Shown piece by piece: positions 54,999-61,921 of a stretch of 64,000 nucleotides of DNA. The notes beneath the pieces were generated by a model, which ran no database searches, was not told where the DNA came from, and worked only from the letters and a program-made list of their open reading frames with translations. The translations under genes and the position numbers were made by a program. The stretch is from JACVRW01 sp963734025 (GTDB taxonomy: Bacteria; Actinomycetota; Thermoleophilia; Solirubrobacterales; Thermoleophilaceae), in assembly GCA_963734025.1 (NCBI GenBank), contig CAVTFR010000013.1, positions 1 through 64,000 of the forward strand. The letters run 5' to 3'. The stretch's first letter is position 1. Each line of letters begins with the position of its first letter.

Positions 54999-55015
54999 TT
55001 GCGTAATTTGCGTAC
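54999..55015. repeat. Tandem direct repeat upstream of the promoter
   Basis: ATTGCGTA and ATTTGCGTA are adjacent, just upstream of the -35, in a locally AT-richer stretch. Possible activator or repressor site. Confidence 0.35.
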
Positions 55016-55035
55016 CTGCGGGCCGCCGGGCTTAA

Positions 55036-55082
55036 CGAGGCGGCCCGCCGGCCCGCGTCCGGGCCGGCAGCCACCTCGTTTT
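55036..55082. terminator. Strong stem-loop, probable bidirectional terminator
   Basis: GCCGGCCCG (55047-55055) pairs perfectly with CGGGCCGGC (55060-55068) around a 4-nt loop. An outer CGAGG/CCTCG pair (55036-55040 with 55074-55078) extends it, and TTTT follows on the plus strand. It lies between two minus-strand genes. Confidence 0.65.
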
Positions 55083-55123
55083 GCTCAGCTCAGCTCGTCT
55101 TGGACATGCTCAGGCGCTGAAGG

Positions 55124-55606
55124 TCAGCCCTGAGTCTGGTCGAGGTACTGGTCCAAATTGTTCTCGTTCTTCGACTACGCGCCCGCCTAGGAGTTGTTCG
55201 ACTGGCTGAGCCCGCCGCCGTCGCCCCAGCTGAACAGGCGCTGGGAGAAGGCGTTGTTCCTGCCAGCTGAACGCGGACTGGCCCGCGGCCTGAATCAGGT
55301 CGCCGGCCGAGCAGCCGCAGCTATGGGAGCTCTGCGTCTGGTCGATGTCCTGCCTCGTGTCGTTGTCGTTCGTGGCCTCGGCGTCGGCGTATGAGTTGTT
55401 CTCCTGCAACACGTCGCCGTCATCGCCCGGGCTCAGCACTCGGACGTTGATGTTGGTGTTGGGTTGTACTGCGTGGAAGTCGCGTTGGATTCCGCGGACT
55501 GGACCGATCCGGCGAACTGTCCGGCCGTCCGGCCGGAGAGTGGCGGGCCCGGCTCCAATGCCGAGCACCAGCCCGCTGATCGCCAACGCGAGGGGACGCT
55601 TTTCAT
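55124..55606 (-). CDS. Secreted Asn/Asp/Gln-rich repeat protein, frame-broken, two in-frame amber codons
   Basis: The ATG at 55606 has AGGAGA upstream. After a shift near 55,590 the signal is ALAISGLVLGIGAG, then TAGQFAGSVQSAESNATSTQ. A second shift near 55,460 gives NINVRVLSPGDDGDVLQENN, followed by SYADAEATNDNDTRQDIDQT, an Asn/Asp-rich repeat. A second copy, NNSxAGAxSKNENNLDQYLD, has TAG at both x positions (plus-strand 55187-55189 and 55175-55177), which align with Tyr and Glu of the first copy. The end is QTQG, TGA at 55124. It may be an extracellular repeat protein with a decaying second repeat. Confidence 0.6.
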
Positions 55607-56089
55607 CGTTTCTCCTGAGTTGGTGTTCACGCCGGGGCCGTTGGGTCCCGGCGAGTGCGTTGGGGAGCGCGCCGGCCCTAACCAGGCCGTTCGAGCCTTG
55701 ACGAGCTGAGCAGAGAGGAAAGCGTCTTCTGGACCGCGCGGACTCGCCCGCCGGCGGCGGCGGCACGAGCGCCAGGGCGCCGACCAGGGCGGCCAGCAGG
55801 AGGCCGCGGCTGCAAGCCCCATGGCCCGCGGGGGCGGCCCGACCGGCCACCACTCCGGGTCGCCGTCGGAGCGGAGCCGGCCGGGCTGCTTGGGGGCGGG
55901 GTCGCGGCCTGGGACCGCGGCGTCGCGCCGGTTGAAGCGAAGGTCGTGGACGCTAAGGAGGGCGATGCGACCCTTACACCTGCCAAGTACCCCCCGGCTG
56001 CGTACGGGCGGTCACCGGAGAACCGCTTTCCCAAGCGGTGATACCGGTTATGGTCCGCCTGATATCAGCCCTGGAAGGCCAGCCAGGAG
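55607..56089. other. Intergenic region of 483 nt, divergent promoters expected
   Basis: No confident gene. On the minus strand, about 55,820-55,678 reads in shifted frames as a hydrophobic stretch, RGLLLAALVGALALVPPPP, then VQKTLSSLLSSSRLERPG; this could be a short secreted peptide broken by a shift, but support is weak. An ACCGCTT/AAGCGGT hairpin (56022-56039) precedes the sigma gene, and ATACCGGTTAT follows it. Confidence 0.35.
56022..56039. promoter_or_regulatory. Inverted repeat upstream of the sigma-RHH gene
   Basis: ACCGCTT (56022-56028) and AAGCGGT (56033-56039) are perfect 7-bp arms around TCCC. It could be an operator or leader hairpin for the sigma gene 50 nt downstream. Confidence 0.4.
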
Positions 56090-57205
56090 GTGAGACCGGC
56101 GCCCAGGCGGGATCGGGAAGTACGAGAAACGGCTACAAGCCGCCTGCTGGTCGCGTATCGCGAGCAGGGCGACGCCCGTGCCCGCGACCGACTGGTGCAG
56201 CTCTACCTCCCGCTCGTCGAGACGCTGGCGCGCCGTTACCGAGGCCCGGGCGCGGAGTTCGACGACCTGATCCAGGCCGGCTCGATCGGGCTCCTCAACG
56301 CGATCGAGCGCTACAACCCGCAGCGCAGTGAGGAGTTCGCCGCGTTCGCCGTCCCGACGGTCGCCGGTGAGATGAAGCGCTACATCCGTGACCGCGGCGC
56401 GCTGGTCCGCCTCCCACGGCCGCTTCACGACGCGGCGGGGCGCGTCCTGAAGGAGCGCGAGCGCCTGACGCGGCGACTCGGCCGCAATCCGAGCGACAAC
56501 GAGCTCGCCGACGCCGTCGGCGTCTCCACCGCCGAAGTGGCGGAGCTCGAGGCGGCCCTGCGCGCCCCGTCGCCCGAGCGCGGCGCCGACTACGTGCCCG
56601 ACCCTCGCGCCTACGTGTCCGAGGACCGGGTCGTGCTGGCCGGCGCGTTCGAGGCGCTCGACGACCAGGAGCGCGAGATCGTCTTCCTGCGCTTCGTCGA
56701 GGACCTCGACCGCAAGGACGTGGCAGGCCGGCTCGGCATCTCCGAGAGCCAACTGGGCCGGCGCACGCGAGCCGCACTCGCGAAGCTGCGCAACGAGCTC
56801 GAGGAGGACGGCCTGCAGCGTGCGGCGAACGGCGAGGCGGCCGCCCAGCAGCCACCCGAAGAGCCCGCACCGGCGGCGGCCGCGCAGCAAGCCGCCAAAC
56901 AGAGCGGACACAGCGGCCGGCTGCTGCTGCGCATGCCGCGCACCCTGCACGACGACCTGGCCGAGGCGGCGGAGCGCGAGGGCCTCAGCCTCAACCGCTT
57001 CATCACGGGCACGCTCACGGCGGCGATCCATGGCGGAGGCCCGGAGCCGGGCGAGCGGCACGCGCGGCCGGAGTCGTCGGAGCTCGAGGCCCGCGAGGTC
57101 CCGCGCTGGCTGCCCGCCGCCATTGTCGCCAACATCGTCGTCGTGGTCGTGGCCGCGCTGGTGGCGATCGTCCTGCTCGTGATCGCCTGGCAGAACGGCT
57201 GGTAG
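56090..57205 (+). CDS. Sigma factor fused to ribbon-helix-helix domain with C-terminal membrane tail
   Basis: About 371 residues in three parts. The sigma-B/F-type core has LVQLYLPLVETLARRYRGPG and FDDLIQAGSIGLLNAIERYN (region 2), FAVPTVAGEMKRYIRDRGAL, RLGRNPSDNELADAVGVSTA (region 3) and EIVFLRFVEDLDRKDVAGRL (region 4). Residues about 275-312, LLLRMPRTLHDDLAEAAERE then GLSLNRFITGTLTAAI, are a HicB/Arc-type RHH. Residues about 343-366, AIVANIVVVVVAALVAIVLL, are a membrane helix ending five residues before the stop (WQNGW). The GTG at 56090 is doubtful: AGGAGGTGA (56084-56092) is a perfect ribosome site overlapping it, so the true start is probably slightly downstream, but no ATG is visible there. 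Confidence 0.85.
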   Translation: MRPAPRRDREVRETATSRLLVAYREQGDARARDRLVQLYLPLVETLARRYRGPGAEFDDLIQAGSIGLLNAIERYNPQRSEEFAAFAVPTVAGEMKRYIRDRGALVRLPRPLHDAAGRVLKERERLTRRLGRNPSDNELADAVGVSTAEVAELEAALRAPSPERGADYVPDPRAYVSEDRVVLAGAFEALDDQEREIVFLRFVEDLDRKDVAGRLGISESQLGRRTRAALAKLRNELEEDGLQRAANGEAAAQQPPEEPAPAAAAQQAAKQSGHSGRLLLRMPRTLHDDLAEAAEREGLSLNRFITGTLTAAIHGGGPEPGERHARPESSELEAREVPRWLPAAIVANIVVVVVAALVAIVLLVIAWQNGW

Positions 57206-57237
57206 CTCAGCCGGCAGCGGGCACTAACACGGGCCCG

Positions 57238-58749
57238 TTACTCGACGAGGATCTTGAACGCCGAGCGCAGCTCGTCGTTGTCGCCCGCGGTCCCGCCCAC
57301 CAGCGCCTGCAGCGGCTCCAGGTAGGGCCGCGCGTTCTTCCAGTCGGCGTCGCCCGCGGCGGCCGAGTCGGCTAGCTCGAGCAGCGGCGCCATCGCCAGG
57401 TAGAACGACACCGCGTAACCGTCGATCGACTGCGCCGCGTCGGTGAACTCGGGCGAGTCGCCGAGCCGGTCGCCAGGGGCAAGCGCGGCCTCGGCCGCGC
57501 CGTCGCCGTACGCCACCACGACGCGATCGTCGCGTTGGAACATGTGGACCGGCGCGGGCAGCTCGTCGTCCCGCAGCGTGAAGCCCTTGCCCCCGCCGGG
57601 CACCGAGAGCGGCTCGACCGTCGTGCCGGAGCCCGGGCGGCTCTTCGCGAGCTGCCGGAGCCGCGCGATCATGCGCGCGGACGCGTCCGGATCGGTCGTC
57701 TCGATGACCACGGCACCGTTCAGGTCCGCCATGCTCGTGCCGCGTACGAAGACGCCGAAGTCGCCCATCCAGCCGAGCAGGTCGCGGTCGAGGTCGAGCC
57801 CGGTCACCGCCTTGAACTGGCCGGCGATCGCGTCGCGCCCGCCCACGGACTGCCCGAAGGCCTTCACGTAGTAGTCGAGCACCTTGCCGAGGTCCGGCTG
57901 CGCGAGCGCGAGCCAGGAGTCGGCGGGCAGCTCGTTCACGAGATCGCTGCCCTCCCCGAAGAACGGCAGTGTGCTCGCGAGCGAGCTGGGCGCATCGGCC
58001 TCGAAGATCACACCGTCGCGGTCCGCGTCGAAGGTGGCGACGACCGGATCCTTGAAGAGGTCGCCGAACGACCGGAATGCCTCTGCCCCGGGCTGCCGCT
58101 GGACCGTCTCGAGCAACGCGGGCATGTTCATGTAGAAGAGACCGAGCCGGTCCTCGGCGATGTCAGAGGTCGCCTCCTCGTAGCGCTCGTCGGCGTCGAG
58201 CCCCGAACCGCCCTCGGAGGTGTCGACCGCCTGCTTGAAGCCGGCCTCGTTGCCCACCACGACGAAGCCGTCGACCACACCGCCGGCACCGTGGCCGTCA
58301 GCAAGGTAGTCGACACCCTCGTAGCTCTTCTCGCGCGCCTTGCCCTCGAAAGCCTGCTCGAGCGCGTCGCGCGAGGCATCCTCGTCGGTGGTCGCGATCA
58401 GCGCGGCGCTCGACTGGCCCTCGGCTCCCCTGACGAAGAACGCGGCGCTGTCGCCGAGCCAGGGCTCCACGTCCTTCTCGAAGCTGATCGGGGCATCCGA
58501 GTCGCGCAGCCCTTTCTCGATAAGGCTGCGCAGGCGCTCAGCGGCGCTCCCCTCGCCCGGGAACTTGGCGACGAGCGCCTCGATCGCCTGCTGCTGGTCG
58601 CCGGACGGCTCGAGGTCGACCTCGCCATAGGCCAGCGAGCCGGCCGGCGCCAGCGACGTGGCGCTCGAGGCGGCTTCGTCCCTGCCGCAGCCCAGGGCGA
58701 CGAGGACCGGAATGGACACGACAGCGAGCAGCAGTGCGAGTTTGCGCAT
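57238..58749 (-). CDS. Secreted lipoprotein, DUF3352-like
   Basis: Intact, 503 residues. LALLLAVVSIPVLVALGC is a signal with lipobox LVALGC, so Cys21 would be lipidated. SLAPAGSLAYGEVDLEPSGD, DVEPWLGDSAAFFVRGA, DASRDALEQAFEGKAREKSY, LDLDRDLLGWMGDFGVFVRG and DGYAVSFYLAMAPLLELAD match the DUF3352 pattern, a duplicated alpha/beta repeat. Function is not known. It converges on the sigma-RHH gene, with the palindromic ACGGGCCCGT between their stops. Confidence 0.8.
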   Translation of the reverse strand: MRKLALLLAVVSIPVLVALGCGRDEAASSATSLAPAGSLAYGEVDLEPSGDQQQAIEALVAKFPGEGSAAERLRSLIEKGLRDSDAPISFEKDVEPWLGDSAAFFVRGAEGQSSAALIATTDEDASRDALEQAFEGKAREKSYEGVDYLADGHGAGGVVDGFVVVGNEAGFKQAVDTSEGGSGLDADERYEEATSDIAEDRLGLFYMNMPALLETVQRQPGAEAFRSFGDLFKDPVVATFDADRDGVIFEADAPSSLASTLPFFGEGSDLVNELPADSWLALAQPDLGKVLDYYVKAFGQSVGGRDAIAGQFKAVTGLDLDRDLLGWMGDFGVFVRGTSMADLNGAVVIETTDPDASARMIARLRQLAKSRPGSGTTVEPLSVPGGGKGFTLRDDELPAPVHMFQRDDRVVVAYGDGAAEAALAPGDRLGDSPEFTDAAQSIDGYAVSFYLAMAPLLELADSAAAGDADWKNARPYLEPLQALVGGTAGDNDELRSAFKILVE

Positions 58750-58779
58750 GAAGGAGATATCGGATGATCGGGGAGGCGG

Positions 58780-59727
58780 CTAGAGCCGCACGGTAGCTGC
58801 CGGGACGCGGCCCGCCGCATGCGCGCTGACGAGGGCCAGGCACAGAGCGAGGTCCTGGATCGCGAGGCCCGTGGAGTCGAAGAGCGTGACCGCGTCCTGT
58901 CCGGAGCGCCCCGGGGCAGCGCCGGTCAGGACCGCTCCGAGCTCCGTGACCTGCTCGCGGGTCACGAGCCCCGCCTCGACCGCGCCCGTCAGCTCGCCGC
59001 CGTGGCTCGCCTGGGTCCACTCGTCGCAGAAGAGCTCCGCGCGGGCGACCGCCTCCGGCTCCGCTTCTGCCTTGCCCGGCCCGTCGGCGCCCAGCATGTT
59101 CAGGTGCAGGCCCGGCCGCAGGTCGCCCTCCCGTACGACGAGCTCGGAGCCGGGGGTCACGCAGGTAACGACGTCGCAGGCGAGGGCGTCCTCGAGGCCG
59201 CCCGCCTCCCAACCGAGCTCGCCGGCGAGCTCACCGGCCGCCTCGGGGTCGGGGTCGAAGCAGACGCCGGGGCCGTACTCCGCCGCAGCCAGGCAGCGCG
59301 CCGCCCAGGCGCCATGCAGCCCGCAGCCGACGATGCCGACGCTCCGTGCGTCCTCGCGTGCGAGCTCCTGCGCCGCCACGGCCGCGACCGCGCCGGTCCG
59401 CAGCGCCGTGACCGAGCGCACGTCGACGAGCGCGAGCGGCTCGCCGTCGACCGCCGAGGAGACACAGATCATCCCCATCACCACCGGCAGTCCGGCCTCC
59501 GGGTTGCGCGGAAACGAGGTGACCCACTTGAGGATCGCGAGCCCGGCGCCCTTCGCCGGCATCGCGCGGAAGTCGCCGTGCGGCGACGCGTCGAGGTAGG
59601 TCTTGGGCGGCATCTGCCAGCTGCCGCTGGCGTACTCGACGAAGCCGTCGCGCACGCGCTCTATCGCGTCCGCCGGGGAGATCGCGGCGAACACGGCCTC
59701 CTGTGGGAAGACGGGGATCTCGGGCAC
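58780..59727 (-). CDS. Ornithine cyclodeaminase/mu-crystallin family protein
   Basis: Intact, 315 residues. DFRAMPAKGAGLAILKWVTS has the catalytic Lys, LPVVMGMICVSSAVDGEPLA follows, SVTALRTGAVAAVAAQELAR the substrate side, and SVGIVGCGLHGAWAARCLAA the NAD motif. DSTGLAIQDLALCLALVSAH contains the family Asp. Members act as ornithine cyclodeaminase, alanine dehydrogenase or imine reductases; which applies here cannot be told. GTG start at 59727, with TAGCGT 9 nt upstream on the minus strand. Confidence 0.87.
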   Translation of the reverse strand: MPEIPVFPQEAVFAAISPADAIERVRDGFVEYASGSWQMPPKTYLDASPHGDFRAMPAKGAGLAILKWVTSFPRNPEAGLPVVMGMICVSSAVDGEPLALVDVRSVTALRTGAVAAVAAQELAREDARSVGIVGCGLHGAWAARCLAAAEYGPGVCFDPDPEAAGELAGELGWEAGGLEDALACDVVTCVTPGSELVVREGDLRPGLHLNMLGADGPGKAEAEPEAVARAELFCDEWTQASHGGELTGAVEAGLVTREQVTELGAVLTGAAPGRSGQDAVTLFDSTGLAIQDLALCLALVSAHAAGRVPAATVRL

Positions 59728-59730
59728 GGG

Positions 59731-59748
59731 GCGACTACGCTATCCGGC
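59731..59748. promoter_or_regulatory. Bidirectional -10 core, identical to 22464-22481
   Basis: Plus-strand TACGCT (59736-59741) lies 9 nt before the GTG at 59751. Minus-strand TAGCGT (59737-59742) lies 9 nt before the GTG at 59727. Confidence 0.55.
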
Positions 59749-59750
59749 CC

Positions 59751-59993
59751 GTGACGCGGAACGGCAAGCAGCGCCCGGCACGCCCGCGCATCGAGCTGCG
59801 CCAGTCGGCGTCGCCCGAGGAGGCGGCCGCGATCGCCGCCGCGATCGAGCAGTTCCTGCGCGACACCGCTCCCCCGCCGGCGCCCGCCGGGCCGACGCTC
59901 AGCCCCTGGGCCCGGGCAGGTCTGTTCGAGGGCGCCCGCCGCGACCCCGCCGGGCCGTCGCCCTGGGGCGACGACGTGCGCTGGGGCAGCTGA
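59751..59993 (+). CDS. Small acyl-CoA carboxylase epsilon-like protein
   Basis: 80 residues. PRIELRQSASPEEAAAIAAA (one helix), EQFLRDTAPPPAPAGPTLSP, then WARAGLFEGARRDP and WGDDVRWGS. The pattern of a short basic N-terminus, a P-E-E-A-A-A helix and a Trp-ended tail is that of actinobacterial AccE/PccE subunits, which stabilise carboxyltransferase complexes. It is not next to pccB (45,730), so the pairing is inferred. The GTG has TACGCT 9 nt upstream. Confidence 0.55.
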   Translation: MTRNGKQRPARPRIELRQSASPEEAAAIAAAIEQFLRDTAPPPAPAGPTLSPWARAGLFEGARRDPAGPSPWGDDVRWGS

Positions 59994-60023
59994 GCGCGCT
60001 GATCGGTCCGGCCCTCTTTTTCG

Positions 60024-60029
60024 TAAAGT
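60024..60029 (+). promoter_or_regulatory. Leaderless -10 (TAAAGT) before the DrrA-type gene
   Basis: TAAAGT lies 9 nt before the ATG at 60039, in the only AT-rich stretch of the short gap after the epsilon-like gene. Confidence 0.5.
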
Positions 60030-60038
60030 GGCCTGTCG

Positions 60039-61034
60039 ATGTCTGACGCCGCGATTGAAGTAACCGATCTACGAAAATCGTTCAAGGATGTGCAGGCGCT
60101 GGCGGGGATCGACCTCGAGGCGCCCGCGGGCACGGTGCTCGGATTGCTCGGACCGAACGGCGCCGGCAAGACCACCGCGGTCCGCATCATGACTACCCTG
60201 CTGCCGCCGGACGGGGGCTCGGCGCGTGTCGCCGGGCTCGACGTCGTGAAGGACGCGGCCGAGCTTCGCTCGAAGATCGGCCTCGCCGGTCAGTACGCGG
60301 CGGTCGACGAGAACCTGACCGGACGCGAGAACCTCGAGATGGTCGGCCGGCTCTACCACATGAGCCGCCGCGACGCGGGCGAGCGAGCGGATCAGCTGCT
60401 CGAGCGCTTCGAGCTCGCGGATGCGGGCGGTCGGCTCGCCAAGACCTACTCGGGCGGCATGCGCCGGCGCCTCGACCTCGCCGGGGCGCTGGTCGCGCGC
60501 CCGCCGGTCATCTTCCTCGACGAGCCGACGACCGGGCTGGACCCGCGCAGCCGGCTGTCGCTGTGGGAGACGATCGAGGCGCGCGTCGCCGCCGGGACGA
60601 CCGTGTTGCTGACGACCCAGTACCTCGACGAGGCCGACCGTCTGGCCGACCGGATCGCGGTGATCGACCACGGCCAGGTGATCGCCGAGGGCACCTCGGA
60701 CGAGCTCAAGGACCGCGTGGGCGGCGAGCGGCTCGAGGTGACGCTCGCGCACGGCGCCTCGACCGAGGCCGCCATCGAGGCGCTCGTCCCGCTTGCCGAC
60801 GACAGGCCCAAGTGCGAGGGCGGCGTGCTCGCCCTCCCGCTCAGGAGGGGCCGCGGCGCGATCGTCGACGCCGTCCGGCGGCTCGACGGCGCGGGCGTAG
60901 GGATCGATGACATCGCCGTCCGCCGCCCCACGCTCGACGACGTCTTCATCACGCTCACGGGCCACGCCGCCGAGCCGGACGAGGAGGACGAGGAGCAGCA
61001 GGAGCAGGGCGCCATCGAGGAGCGCGCAGCATGA
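60039..61034 (+). CDS. ABC transporter ATPase, DrrA family
   Basis: 331 residues. GTVLGLLGPNGAGKTTAVRI is Walker A, KTYSGGMRRRLDLAGALVAR the signature, and PPVIFLDEPTTGLDPRSRLS Walker B; LLTTQYLDEADRLADRIAVI carries the family's Gln where many have His. The C-terminal DIAVRRPTLDDVFITLTGHA is the DrrA hallmark. It powers the permease that follows (ATGA overlap). DrrAB systems export polyketides, glycopeptidolipids or other amphiphiles. A poly-Glu/Asp/Gln tail follows the hallmark. Confidence 0.93.
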   Translation: MSDAAIEVTDLRKSFKDVQALAGIDLEAPAGTVLGLLGPNGAGKTTAVRIMTTLLPPDGGSARVAGLDVVKDAAELRSKIGLAGQYAAVDENLTGRENLEMVGRLYHMSRRDAGERADQLLERFELADAGGRLAKTYSGGMRRRLDLAGALVARPPVIFLDEPTTGLDPRSRLSLWETIEARVAAGTTVLLTTQYLDEADRLADRIAVIDHGQVIAEGTSDELKDRVGGERLEVTLAHGASTEAAIEALVPLADDRPKCEGGVLALPLRRGRGAIVDAVRRLDGAGVGIDDIAVRRPTLDDVFITLTGHAAEPDEEDEEQQEQGAIEERAA

Positions 61035-61804
61035 GCGCGCTCGCCTACGCCATCTCCGACACCGCGGTCATCGCCAAGCGCAACCTGCTGCGGATCCCGC
61101 GCCAGCCGGACCTGTGGGTCTCGTTCACGATCCAGCCGGTCATGTTCGTGCTGCTGTTCGTGTACGTGTTCGGCGGCGCGATCCAGACGCCGGGCTACGA
61201 CTACGTGGACTTCCTGATCCCCGGCATCGTGATCCAGACGATGGCCTTCGGCGGCTTCGTCACGGCGATCGGGCTCTCGGACGACCTGCGCAAGGGCCTC
61301 ATCGACCGCTTCCGCTCGCTCCCGATGGCGCGCTCGGCGGTGCTCGGCGGCCGCACGCTCGCGGACGTCGCCACCAACGCGATCTCGATTGCGGTGATGG
61401 TCGTGGTGGGACTGCTGGTCGGCTTCGCGTTCTCGTCGAGTCCACTCGAGGTCGTCGCCGGCTTCGCGCTCTGCATCCTGTTCGGCTACGCGTTTTCGTG
61501 GATCTTTGCCTTCGTCGCGCTGACCACGAGCTCCGCCGAGGGCGCGCAGGCGCTCGGCTTCATGCTCATCTTCCCGCTGACGTTCGCATCGTCGGCGTTC
61601 GTGCCGCCCGAGTCGATGCCGTCCTGGCTCGAGGCGTTCGCAGAGGCGAACCCCTTCTCAACGGTGGTCGACGCGCTGCGCGCGCTGTGGGTCGATGGGC
61701 CGGCCAACAACGACGTGTGGGCCGCCGTCGCATGGTGCGTCGGCCTGATCGTGGTGTTCGCAGGGCTGTCGGTGTACCGCTACCGGCGAGCCGTCAGCGC
61801 CTAG
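61031..61804 (+). CDS. ABC-2 permease, DrrB family
   Basis: 257 residues with about six helices: LWVSFTIQPVMFVLLFVYVF, VDFLIPGIVIQTMAFGGFVT, AISIAVMVVVGLLVGFAFSS, VVAGFALCILFGYAFSWIFA, GFMLIFPLTFASSAFVPPES and VAWCVGLIVVFAGLSVYRYR. LRKGLIDRFRSLPMARSAVL is the cytoplasmic loop contacting the ATPase. PESMPSWLEAFAEANPFSTV is the extracellular motif typical of DrrB. Together with the ATPase it makes the exporter. Confidence 0.92.
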   Translation: MSALAYAISDTAVIAKRNLLRIPRQPDLWVSFTIQPVMFVLLFVYVFGGAIQTPGYDYVDFLIPGIVIQTMAFGGFVTAIGLSDDLRKGLIDRFRSLPMARSAVLGGRTLADVATNAISIAVMVVVGLLVGFAFSSSPLEVVAGFALCILFGYAFSWIFAFVALTTSSAEGAQALGFMLIFPLTFASSAFVPPESMPSWLEAFAEANPFSTVVDALRALWVDGPANNDVWAAVAWCVGLIVVFAGLSVYRYRRAVSA

Positions 61805-61846
61805 CCCTCTTTCGGTCAACCTCGACACGCTTACCGCCGATAAGGA

Positions 61847-61868
61847 CCAAAACCCGATCGGGTTTTGG
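61847..61868. promoter_or_regulatory. 22-bp perfect palindrome upstream of sir
   Basis: An 11-bp arm, CCAAAACCCGA, is followed immediately by its exact complement. It lies 53 nt before the sir ATG, in an AT-rich island. This is a likely operator for a regulator of sulfur assimilation, though it also could form a hairpin at the end of the DrrB gene. Confidence 0.5.
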
Positions 61869-61921
61869 TACTTTGCATCGACTGCAGACGGCGCCCCGGC
61901 CACAGCGGAGAGGAATCGACC

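Noticed and set aside
55175..55189. Programmed stop-codon readthrough as the favoured explanation
   Set aside because: Two TAG codons in a frame-broken gene are more simply explained by decay or sequence error; kept only as a testable option.
56900..57060. HicB-like toxin-antitoxin module
   Set aside because: The RHH segment is in frame inside the sigma protein and no HicA-like toxin gene is beside it.
57224..57240. Terminator at the convergent end of the sigma-RHH and DUF3352-like genes
   Set aside because: ACGGGCCCGT is short, has no loop or T-tract, and overlaps a stop codon.
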